DNA of 64,000 nucleotides from Aquitalea pelogenes (lineage in GTDB: Bacteria; Pseudomonadota; Gammaproteobacteria; Burkholderiales; Chromobacteriaceae), in NCBI RefSeq assembly GCF_001515305.1, contig NZ_LNQV01000013.1:1-64000 (forward strand). The letters run 5' to 3'. Below, one piece after another: positions 57,094-64,000 of this stretch (position 1 is the stretch's first letter; every line of letters starts with the position of its first letter). The position numbers were made by a program, and so were the translations under genes. The notes beneath the pieces are model-generated. The model was not told the origin of the DNA and searched no databases. It worked only from the letters and a program-made list of their open reading frames with translations.

Positions 57094-58250
57094 ATTATCC
57101 ACGATATAAACTAGGTGATGTTGCCCAAATTGTAACTGGTAGTACTCCAAGCAAAGCAAGGGAAGTATTTTGGGGGGGGAGTATTCCATTTGTCACCCCA
57201 GCAGAATTAGATGGAGATGAGCCGGTTTCAAAAGCTGCCGTGTATGTAACTGATCTAGGTGCCGTTGAAGCTAGAGTTGTGCCAGTAAATTCAATTATGG
57301 TTTGCTGTATTGGATCTCTTGGTAAAGTTGGTATTGCTGGGTGTGATTTGATAACGAATCAGCAAATCAATACCCTTATATTTGACGAGAATAAAGTTTA
57401 CTTTAAGTATGGTTACCATTTTTGTAAAACTTTAAAGCCTTATCTGGATCACATAGCTCCAAGCACAACTGTGGCGATTGTAAATAAAAGTCGTTTTTCG
57501 GAGATTGAAATCCCACTCCCTCCCTTGGAGGAACAAAAACGCATTGCCGCCATCCTCGACAAGGCCGACAGCCTGCGCCGTAAACGCGCCCAGGCCATCG
57601 CTCTTGCCGACGACTTCCTGCGTGCCACCTTTCTGGAGATGTTTGGTGATCCGGTGACTAATCCGAAGGGGTGGCAGCAAAGTACTCTCAATGAGCTTTG
57701 TGAAAAAATACAAATAGGCCCATTTGGTACCCAGTTGCATCAAGAAGATTATATTTCTGGCGGTATTCCACTGGTTAATCCAACCCACATCGTTAAGGGA
57801 AGTATTTGTCCAGACAGTAATCTAACTGTTAGGCCAGAAAAATATGCTGAATTGACAGAGTATCATTTGAAATTGGGTGATATTGTAGTTGGGCGTAGGG
57901 GTGAGATGGGGCGATGTGCATTGGTAACGGAAATGGAAGATGGGTATTTGTGTGGTACTGGTAGTCTATTTTTGAGAGTCGGAAGAGGAGGTGTCCTTCC
58001 TGAATTCCTCGAGAGAGTAATTTCTAGCAAGTCAGCGAAAAGATTTTTTGAGCAGGCATCACTTGGTGCAACAATGCCAAATTTAAATAAGACTATTGTC
58101 GGAAATTTCAGCTTTGGAGTTCCTCCTCTGGATCTGCAAGAAAAATTCCTACAAATAATCTGCAAAATAAAATCACAAATTGATACGCAAATGGTCAGTT
58201 GGGATGAATTGAAAATTTTATCTGCGTCGTTGACGGAAAATTTCGACTGA
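57090..58250 (+). CDS. hsdS: Type I restriction-modification, S (specificity) subunit
   Basis: A 386-residue protein with two target-recognition domains. Each begins in the usual way ([39 protein letters not shown]). A conserved central spacer with the family motif [20 protein letters not shown] and a helix separates them. Base composition changes sharply: both recognition domains are AT-rich and use rare codons, while the spacer (57513-57668) is GC-rich like hsdM. That is the mark of domain exchange. The second conserved region is shorter ([18 protein letters not shown]). Confidence 0.92.
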   Translation: MNYPRYKLGDVAQIVTGSTPSKAREVFWGGSIPFVTPAELDGDEPVSKAAVYVTDLGAVEARVVPVNSIMVCCIGSLGKVGIAGCDLITNQQINTLIFDENKVYFKYGYHFCKTLKPYLDHIAPSTTVAIVNKSRFSEIEIPLPPLEEQKRIAAILDKADSLRRKRAQAIALADDFLRATFLEMFGDPVTNPKGWQQSTLNELCEKIQIGPFGTQLHQEDYISGGIPLVNPTHIVKGSICPDSNLTVRPEKYAELTEYHLKLGDIVVGRRGEMGRCALVTEMEDGYLCGTGSLFLRVGRGGVLPEFLERVISSKSAKRFFEQASLGATMPNLNKTIVGNFSFGVPPLDLQEKFLQIICKIKSQIDTQMVSWDELKILSASLTENFD

Positions 58251-58273
58251 ATATCAAGTTGTATAAGGGAAGA

Positions 58274-58744
58274 ATGGATATTCTCTATTACTGGAAGAAA
58301 GCCGACCAGGACATCCTGACCGGCAAAATCGGCTGGCTATGCTCGGAGCAGGGCGTGCTGGCTGAGCTGGCGGCTACGCCCGCTGATTACCTGTGGCTAG
58401 TCAAAACCCCTCAGGGGTATAAGGGGCAGCTTGAACTGTTGGGCCGGGTGTGTCTGGTAGACCAGCCAGTGCTGTCGGTGCCGAAACTGGATGCATGCTC
58501 GGTGGTGTATTACGACCCGTACCACCGTTACAGCGTCTGGTTTGATGGTGCAGACCCTGCACGTAACCGCTTGCCGCTGACTGCCTGGATGCGCCGTCAC
58601 TTTCCGTCTGCGATAAGCGGCAACTTCCAGGGCGCTAATGGTGTACAGCCATTACGCGGCGATGTGTTGCTGCAGTTGCAAAAGCTGGCGGCCAGCCTGC
58701 CTGCACGACCGTTTAATGAAATGGCTGTCGCCACGTCCTGCTAG
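58274..58744 (+). CDS. Unknown protein downstream of hsdS
   Basis: A 156-residue cytoplasmic protein beginning MDILYYWKKADQDILTGKIG, with a second conserved-looking stretch DYLWLVKTPQGYKGQLELLGRVCL. Proteins with this opening seem to be stand-alone domains of unknown role, and I cannot name a family. It is 23 bases after hsdS and returns to normal GC content, so it is likely the last gene of the restriction operon. The start at 58274 is preceded by a purine-rich AAGGGAAG. Confidence 0.55.
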   Translation: MDILYYWKKADQDILTGKIGWLCSEQGVLAELAATPADYLWLVKTPQGYKGQLELLGRVCLVDQPVLSVPKLDACSVVYYDPYHRYSVWFDGADPARNRLPLTAWMRRHFPSAISGNFQGANGVQPLRGDVLLQLQKLAASLPARPFNEMAVATSC

Positions 58745-58988
58745 CCATTTGTTCATGCCGCTGTGAATAGCGGCCATGCATTGACTATTGCCATGCACAA
58801 TACTTTTTCAAACCTACATTAATATTGATTTGGGATAATATGCGGCATCTGGCTGCTTGGCATGATGGCCATGGCCGCGTGCAGCATTGCCAGCTGCTTG
58901 AGTGGGCAATCTGATTCGCAGTGACACAGCAGTCGAGGTGGTTTGGCGCAATGGCCGGACCACACTTTCAATGAAAACCGGGGATGAA

Positions 58989-59702
58989 ATGAAGCACTAC
59001 ATTCACTTTGGCAAGTCTGCCATTACCCAGATCCTGCTCAATGGTTTCGAGGCGTTCGTCATCAATCACGCCAACCGCAAGCGCAACGGCCTGGAGATGC
59101 ATGCTTCGCTGTACGGCTACCACGAAGATACCAGTCGTACCCGTCACCACCATGTCGAGTTTGTTTCGGTGGATACCTCGGCGGAAATGACCGGTGGCTA
59201 TGTGGTGGCTGATCCTGATGCGCAAGCCCTGAAATCGCATCTTGCCCTGGCCATGGATTATCAAGCGCTGGGGGCCATGCATACTCATCCTTACCTGTTG
59301 GCTGAAGAGAATGCGAGTCTGGACTTTGTACGACATACGGGTTGTGACTTCTCCCGCGGAGATCGGGATTGCTTTACTGCCAAGCTGCAGGAGCTGCATG
59401 CTGCCGGCCAGCAAGGTGCGGAGATTCTGGAAGTCTTGCTGACCATCAAGCAGATGGAACGTCTGAATACCAGCAAGGATGGCTATCTGGATGACCAGGA
59501 AAATGTGTTCGAGTTTGCCGTGGGCAATTGCAAGTGCTTCCTGCGGGCGCAGGTGTTCAGCCTGGATGAAGAAGGTGCCCTGCAAGCCGAGTCCAGTGTG
59601 CTGAAGTGCGACTACCTGCAAGGTTTTCATCATGTGGCCACTGACTTTGGCCGGGTACGGGTTGTACCAGGCAGGCAGCGCATCCTGGAGCATAAGGTCT
59701 GA
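58989..59702 (+). CDS. JAMM/JAB (MPN+) metalloprotease-like protein
   Basis: A 237-residue protein with the JAMM zinc pattern: Glu36 in KRNGLEMHASLYGY, H98 and H100 in AMHTHP, and S122-x-x-D125 in DFSRGD. The gap between HxHP and SxxD is about 20 residues rather than 6, so there is an inserted loop. JAMM proteins remove ubiquitin-like or peptide groups, and bacterial ones occur in conflict systems. No E1, E2 or ubiquitin-like gene is seen in this window. GGGG lies ahead of the ATG at 58989; the upstream ATG at 58971 is possible. Residues after 140 have no motif I know. Confidence 0.65.
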   Translation: MKHYIHFGKSAITQILLNGFEAFVINHANRKRNGLEMHASLYGYHEDTSRTRHHHVEFVSVDTSAEMTGGYVVADPDAQALKSHLALAMDYQALGAMHTHPYLLAEENASLDFVRHTGCDFSRGDRDCFTAKLQELHAAGQQGAEILEVLLTIKQMERLNTSKDGYLDDQENVFEFAVGNCKCFLRAQVFSLDEEGALQAESSVLKCDYLQGFHHVATDFGRVRVVPGRQRILEHKV

Positions 59703-59874
59703 ATCTGTCGGTTTTGCATGGTTGGCTGGCTCCATTCAGGGTGCCAGCTGATCGTCTTCAGTTTCGGCAGTTTGGCCAATAGTCGCAAACAAGGCCGCTA
59801 GCGCCATTCCGGGTTCATCCCTCTGAGCATCTTGAGTGCAAGGTGCTTTTCTTCTATCAACAACGTGTTTTCCT

Positions 59875-60714
59875 ATGAAATTTCCGTTTCCATTCCCATC
59901 TCTCGCTTTTCGTGCATGCTGTGTGAGTATTTCGTTATTTTCATCGATTGCAATGGCAAGCGAGCAGCCTCATCCACCGCTGGGCATAGTGAAGAGTGCC
60001 AGTGATGCGTACCAGAACATGTCGAGTTGTCGTGGTAGTGCAGTGAAAACCCTGTTTGAACGAATGACGGTGCTGGTGGCCGGTCGCTACCGTTGCCAAC
60101 CCGCTTACGGAGAGGCAAAGGATTATCTGGTGGCCTATTACGGCAAACAGCGATTCTTTATCGAAAACAGTGACGTTTTCATGGTAGATGAAAAGCGTGC
60201 GGCTCTCCCTCTGCTGGACGAGCAGAAGCTGGCAAGCCAGGACTTTAGTGAACTGGAGCAATTGGCAGTGGTATACCGTCACCATATTGTCGGTGAGGCA
60301 CTGAGTGCCTATGCTGCGCCAGCCAAATACGGCATCAGTGTGTTGGCATTTTCTGCATTTGATGAAGGTGAATATGCACACAGCACTGGCTTCCGGCTGC
60401 GTGTTTACAACCCTACCAAGAAGACTATCAAGTACATCCGTGTGGAATTGACGGGCATGAATGCAGTGGATGATGTCGTGCGTGACCGTTTCGCCGGGCC
60501 TGTGAAAAAAGTGCGAGGCATCGGCCCCATCGAACCACAAGGCATCAGCGAGTACACCTTTGATCACTTGTGGTTTACCGATACGGTGGAGTGGCCAAAG
60601 CTGGTTTCACTCAGGGTTGATTATATGGATGGTAGTAGCAAGACCATCAAAAATCTGGGTTTGGTGAAGGTGGCACAGAAGTTTCAGGATGTTGTGGATT
60701 GGGAGAACAACTGA
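59875..60714 (+). CDS. Exported protein of unknown function
   Basis: A 279-residue protein with a signal-type N-terminus (LAFRACCVSISLFSSIAMA, cleavage before SEQPHPP). The mature part has no metal or catalytic motif that I recognise. The segment FRLRVYNPTKKTIKYIRVELTGMNAVDD looks like an immunoglobulin-like beta domain. The start at 59875 is chosen for the signal peptide; a 13-codon extension back to 59836 has no support. An exported protein among restriction genes is odd, and it may be an unrelated cargo gene. Confidence 0.6.
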   Translation: MKFPFPFPSLAFRACCVSISLFSSIAMASEQPHPPLGIVKSASDAYQNMSSCRGSAVKTLFERMTVLVAGRYRCQPAYGEAKDYLVAYYGKQRFFIENSDVFMVDEKRAALPLLDEQKLASQDFSELEQLAVVYRHHIVGEALSAYAAPAKYGISVLAFSAFDEGEYAHSTGFRLRVYNPTKKTIKYIRVELTGMNAVDDVVRDRFAGPVKKVRGIGPIEPQGISEYTFDHLWFTDTVEWPKLVSLRVDYMDGSSKTIKNLGLVKVAQKFQDVVDWENN

Positions 60715-60787
60715 TTTACCTGAATACCTCGTGCTGAAGCGATTAGATAACTTTCCGGATAACAAGAAAATTGGAGTGTGCTGAACC

Positions 60788-62794
60788 ATGAATCCTGACA
60801 AAACCTCAGCTATCGCGCTGTTTAGTGCGCCGCGCCAGTATGTCATTCCCGTGTTCCAGCGTGGCTATGTCTGGACACTGGAAAAACAGATTGCACCGCT
60901 ATGGGCAGACCTTGAAGAGCGTGCCACGCACTGGCTGGAGCGACAGGCAATACTGGAGTCCAACCCCTCTACGCAACTGGCACCGTTGCGAAAACATTTT
61001 CTGGGGTCGGTGGTGCTGGCGCCCATCAGCAATGCATTTGGCCGTGTTACTGCCTATGAAGTGATTGACGGGCAACAGCGCACTACCACGCTGCATTTAC
61101 TCATCCTGGCATTCCGGCATGCGGCAGGGCATCTGCCTGTGCCAGATATTGCTGAAATGCTTGAACCACTTACTCAGAACGGTGGCACCTTCAAGGTGAC
61201 AAGCGATGTGCACAAGGTTTGGCCTACCAAGGCCGGGCGAGAAGAGATCCACTTTCTAGACCGGGCTGGCAGTGCAACCGAAATTTGTTCTGAGTTTCCG
61301 GCAATAAAAGGCCGGCAGCGTGTTGAGCGACCTCTGATGGTGCAAGGATATTTGTACCTTTACCATGCCATTCGCGCTTTTTTTGCCGGTCTCTCGATGG
61401 ATGATCCGCGCAATGCCGAGACTGATCAGACCATCTCGGATGCGCTGATTCATTCAGTGCGGCGGGAAAATGAGCCGGCTTTGCCTGTCGGGGAGCTTGC
61501 TGAATTTTCCACACGACGCGCAGAGGCCTTGTATATGGCACTTCAGGATGCAGTGCAGATCATGACGCTGACCCTGGAAAACGAAGATGACCCACAGGTG
61601 ATATTTGAAACACTGAATGCGCGTGGTGAGCCGCTATTGGCATCGGACCTGATTCGCAATTTCGTTTTTCTGGATGCCGCGCGACGTAATCAGGAAGTGG
61701 CACCACTGTATGAGCAATACTGGCAAGGGTTTGATGAAGAACGAGACCACAATGACAAGGTGACGGCTAATCGCTACTGGCGCGAGAAGGAACGCTCCGG
61801 GCGCATTACCTACCCGCGTATCGACCTGTTCTTCTATCACTACACCATCTTGCGCCGTAAGCAGGAAACCAAGGTTTCACATGTTTTCCAGGGATTCAAG
61901 GAGTGGTGGCAAAGTGGAAATAAGAATGTTGCAGCAGAGCTGGCAAGCATTGTTACCTGCAGTGGCTATTTCAAAGAGTTGATCTCTCCTGAGGGCACGG
62001 GTTTCCTGGCGGAGTTTGCCCGGCTGGTAAAGGTGCTGGATGTAAGCACTTTGACACCGGTCTATCTGTTCTTGCGCGAACATTACCAGGCTGATGATCC
62101 TGCCTTGCGGCAGGTGCTGGCGGACCTGGCTTCTTATCTGGTGCGACGCGCTGTTTGTGGGTTTACCACCAAGAGTTACAACCGCACATTCCTGCGTTTG
62201 TTGGAAGTGCTGACCGCTCCTGGCGCGGGTGATCCGGCCATCGAAGCACGTACTTATCTGCTTGGACTGGGAGGGAATAGCCAGTGTTGGCCAGATGACC
62301 AGGACTTTGCAGAATACTGGCATTCCCGGCCGGTATATAACGAGCTGCGACCAGCAAAAACCGCAGCGGTATTGCGGGCATTAGAAGTGCAGGGTCGTGG
62401 CCGTAAGCAGGAGACAGAAGTGGTTGCAACGGTTGATAAGTTGTCCGTCGAGCATGTTCTGCCTCAAGGCTGGGGAAATACTTCTTACTACCCGCTAAGT
62501 AACAATCATGAAGATGCGGTGCCCAGGCGTAACCAGTTACTTCAAACCTTTGGCAATCTCACCTTGCTGACGCAGAGTTTGAACAGTGCTGTCAGTAACG
62601 GTCCATTCCTTGAGCAGCTGGACGGCGAAAAAATCATCCCGGGCAAACGCAACCAGATTTGTGGTCAAAGTGTGCTGACCATGAATGCCTATTTCCAGAA
62701 TCTAGTTGCCTGGTCAGACAATGACATCCGAGCCCGTTCGGAAATCCTGTTTCAGCAAGCCTTGCTGTTATGGCCCAAGCCGCCGGTGACTTAG
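60788..62794 (+). CDS. GmrSD-like DUF262/DUF1524 protein (putative modification-dependent nuclease)
   Basis: A 668-residue fusion. The N-terminal DUF262 part (ParB-like NTPase/nuclease fold) has VIPVFQRGYVWT and IDGQQRTTTLHLL (DGQQR). The C-terminal DUF1524 part has the HNH-like SVEHVLPQGWGN and, later, QTFGNLTLLTQSLNSAVSN. GmrSD and BrxU proteins with this order cut DNA with modified cytosine in an NTP-dependent way. This gene is slightly shorter than GmrSD but has all main motifs. GGAG precedes the ATG, and a strong terminator follows. Confidence 0.83.
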   Translation: MNPDKTSAIALFSAPRQYVIPVFQRGYVWTLEKQIAPLWADLEERATHWLERQAILESNPSTQLAPLRKHFLGSVVLAPISNAFGRVTAYEVIDGQQRTTTLHLLILAFRHAAGHLPVPDIAEMLEPLTQNGGTFKVTSDVHKVWPTKAGREEIHFLDRAGSATEICSEFPAIKGRQRVERPLMVQGYLYLYHAIRAFFAGLSMDDPRNAETDQTISDALIHSVRRENEPALPVGELAEFSTRRAEALYMALQDAVQIMTLTLENEDDPQVIFETLNARGEPLLASDLIRNFVFLDAARRNQEVAPLYEQYWQGFDEERDHNDKVTANRYWREKERSGRITYPRIDLFFYHYTILRRKQETKVSHVFQGFKEWWQSGNKNVAAELASIVTCSGYFKELISPEGTGFLAEFARLVKVLDVSTLTPVYLFLREHYQADDPALRQVLADLASYLVRRAVCGFTTKSYNRTFLRLLEVLTAPGAGDPAIEARTYLLGLGGNSQCWPDDQDFAEYWHSRPVYNELRPAKTAAVLRALEVQGRGRKQETEVVATVDKLSVEHVLPQGWGNTSYYPLSNNHEDAVPRRNQLLQTFGNLTLLTQSLNSAVSNGPFLEQLDGEKIIPGKRNQICGQSVLTMNAYFQNLVAWSDNDIRARSEILFQQALLLWPKPPVT

Positions 62795-62822
62795 CCTTTT
62801 GCGGCTTATCTCGCCCCAGGAT

Positions 62823-62856
62823 ACTGCCTGTTGCTTTTGCAATAGGCAGTTTTTTT
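62823..62856 (+). terminator. Intrinsic terminator after the GmrSD-like gene
   Basis: ACTGCCTGTTGC pairs with GCAATAGGCAGT (12 bp, one G-U) around TTTT and is followed by six T. It separates the next transcription unit, which has its own sigma-54 promoter. Confidence 0.88.
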
Positions 62857-63008
62857 GGCCAAAAGCCGGTCACGGGTTGTAAAAAAATTTATCAAAGGCA
62901 GCATTTTTTATTTTTTAATGCGCGCGTCCTGCGTGTGTTAATTAATAGCTTATTGGTAAGTGTTTGATATTGATGAAAAAATACTTTGCCGGACAGGTGT
63001 GGCGGTCT

Positions 63009-63024
63009 TGGCACGCTTCTGGCT
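63009..63024 (+). promoter_or_regulatory. Sigma-54 promoter of the DUF4258-like gene
   Basis: TGGCACGCTTCTGGCT keeps the -24 box and GG-N10-GC. It differs from the hsdR promoter at only 2 of 16 positions, and the normally variable N4 spacer (CTTC) is the same. The predicted start is near 63035, 23 bases before the ATG at 63058. Confidence 0.7.
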
Positions 63025-63057
63025 GTATTGCAAGTATGCCCAAACAGGAGCCGCGTC

Positions 63058-63378
63058 ATGATAACCGCATCACCGCAAGCCCTTGCCAATCATCCTCTGG
63101 TACCGCACGCGTGGCAGCGTATGCAGCAGCGTGGCATTCGCCCTGCACTGGTTGAGCAGGTGCTACGTTATGGACGCGCTGTTTATGCGCGGGGCCTTTT
63201 GTTTCGGGTTATCGGTCGGCGTGAGGTGGATTTCTTTGCCACTCGCGGCATTAATTTGCGCGCGGCGGAAGGTGTGCACGTGCTGGTGCAGCCAGACGGC
63301 TCTGTCCTTACCACCTATCGCAACCATGACTTGCGCGCCATACGTCCACGCAAACGTAAGCATTCGATGCATCAATGA
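63058..63378 (+). CDS. DUF4258-like small protein
   Basis: A 106-residue protein with the DUF4258 pattern: HAWQRMQQRGIRPALVEQVLRYG followed by strands FRVIGRREVDFF, VHVLVQPDGSVLTTYRN. The fold is thought to be related to small RelE/BrnT-like toxins, but no antitoxin gene is adjacent and activity is unproven. AGGAG lies ahead of the ATG at 63058. The C-terminus is very basic (LRAIRPRKRKHSMHQ), which would suit nucleic-acid binding. It lies behind a promoter nearly identical to that of hsdR. Confidence 0.65.
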   Translation: MITASPQALANHPLVPHAWQRMQQRGIRPALVEQVLRYGRAVYARGLLFRVIGRREVDFFATRGINLRAAEGVHVLVQPDGSVLTTYRNHDLRAIRPRKRKHSMHQ

Positions 63379-63791
63379 TTCCGGGCGCTTTCAGTATCCA
63401 AGCTGAGCATATCGGTTGTCAGCGGCCTGTCTCTGCTTTGACGCGTCAGTCAGACCTATTGTTTGGAGATGCAAGGTGGGGAATGTTGCCGTTAGACCAC
63501 CTGCAATGGATGCGGCCACGACAGCCGGTTGTTTGTACTCAACGCGAATAGGTCCGGATATTTAATCGAGGTGTTTGACTATGCTCATGACAAATATCTG
63601 GTATTTTAATTATGTTAAATACATGGATTGGTTGTTTCCACTTTTGATTGAGTGTTGTAAAAATCTTCCACGTAAGTTGCAGTCTGCATTTTGAGTGGGT
63701 CTGCATATTGCTTTAGTGTCTGATTTTATTCTGGTTTTCTTTTGTAGTGTAACTGGATTCGAATTTACGCATACCCGCCAAGGAAAGATAG
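63379..63791. other. AT-rich non-coding stretch with a weak sigma-54-like site
   Basis: No gene is seen. GGGTCTGCATATTGCT at 63697-63712 keeps GG-N10-GC and a perfect TTGC, but the -24 box is poor (GGGTCTG for TGGCACG). It could be a third, weaker promoter for the VWA gene, with a predicted leader of about 70 bases. The stretch 63590-63740 is markedly AT-rich. Confidence 0.35.
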
Positions 63792-64000
63792 ATGGTTCAA
63801 CTCAAAAAATTCCAGGAGCAAACCGCCCGCCCGCTGCCGATTATTGTGCTGGCTGATACCAGCGGCAGCATGTCGGTAGAAGGAAAAATCGAGGCCCTTA
63901 ACAAGGGGCTCAAGGACATGATTACCAGTTTTGCCAGCGAGAGCCGCCTACGTGCGGAGATTCAGGTCAGTGTGATCACCTTTGGTGGTAGCCAGGCGGC
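63792..64000 (+). CDS. TerY-like von Willebrand factor A domain protein (partial)
   Basis: The first 69 residues of a VWA-domain protein, cut by the window end. The MIDAS metal motif is DTSGSMS in LPIIVLADTSGSMSVEGKIEAL, followed by LRAEIQVSVITFGG. The opening is close to TerY-type VWA proteins, which often travel with a PP2C phosphatase and a kinase in stress or conflict operons. AAGGAA precedes the ATG. Whether such partners follow lies outside this window. Confidence 0.75.
   Translation, partial: MVQLKKFQEQTARPLPIIVLADTSGSMSVEGKIEALNKGLKDMITSFASESRLRAEIQVSVITFGGSQA

Noticed and set aside
58860-58900. Possible sigma-54 site TTGGCATGATGGCC before the JAMM gene
   Set aside because: The -24-like part is there, but no GC follows at the required 10-base distance.
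59775-59800. TTGGCCAATAGTCGC as a sigma-54 promoter for the exported protein
   Set aside because: The GG-to-GC spacing is 9, one base short, and the -24 box is degenerate.
58989-62794. CBASS or Bil-type ubiquitin-like system around the JAMM gene
   Set aside because: No CD-NTase, E1, E2 or ubiquitin-like gene is present in the window; the JAMM motif alone is not enough.
1-64000. CRISPR arrays, tRNA and rRNA genes, replication origin
   Set aside because: No regularly spaced direct repeats, no cloverleaf or rRNA-like sequence, and no DnaA-box cluster were noticed on reading; a dedicated scan could not be run.

Overview
The window is GC-rich, tightly packed bacterial chromosome. Gene content (acetone carboxylase, assimilatory nitrate reduction, DabAB, citrate/tricarballylate transport, many LysR regulators) and codon use suggest a betaproteobacterium, probably of the Neisseriales (Chromobacterium/Aquitalea/Vogesella type). 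The genus is inference; no rRNA or tRNA gene is present to settle it.

Layout. 0-10 kb: an edge LysR fragment, a citrate-type MHS symporter with a periplasmic binding protein and divergent LysR, an EAL protein, a Sua5-type tRNA-modification enzyme, and the DabB-DabA inorganic-carbon pump with a divergent LysR. 10.8-18.2 kb: an AcoR-type sigma-54 activator divergent from acxABC (acetone carboxylase), with a near-perfect -24/-12 promoter and two upstream repeats between them. 18.2-27.8 kb: a nitrate/nitrite assimilation cluster. NasT (ANTAR) and NasS lie behind one sigma-54 promoter. A second sigma-54 promoter starts a leader with two hexaloop hairpins and an intrinsic terminator, followed by nitrate transporter, nirB, nirD, nitrate reductase and SUMT. 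27.8-48 kb: ordinary single genes, including OsmC, DinB, a MocR-type regulator, a three-domain RidA protein, a gamma-family PLP enzyme, an acetylpolyamine amidohydrolase-like protein, an MCP-PilZ fusion, a PEP-synthase-like phosphotransferase with TetR and a perfect operator, and an amino-acid permease.

49.5-64 kb is an accessory defence-type island. It opens with a LysR remnant and a strong bidirectional terminator. Next comes a sigma-54 activator whose N-terminus resembles the CARF domain of RtcR. It lies immediately upstream of a -24/-12 promoter that leads into a complete type I restriction-modification operon (hsdR, small ORF, hsdM, hsdS, unknown ORF). A JAMM/JAB protein, an exported protein, a GmrSD-like DUF262/DUF1524 protein, a DUF4258-like protein and a TerY-like VWA protein (cut by the window end) follow. 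The promoter of the DUF4258-like gene matches the hsdR promoter at 14 of 16 positions. I read the island as a signal-inducible restriction regulon. This is the most novel proposal in the window, and it is inference from promoter and domain reading.

Quality note. Seven otherwise intact genes between 3.4 and 48.1 kb (EAL protein, Sua5, nirB, nitrate reductase, MocR-type regulator, MCP, amino-acid permease) each have a single break, and every one is restored by adding one base. I annotate each as one gene and suspect base-calling errors rather than real pseudogenes.
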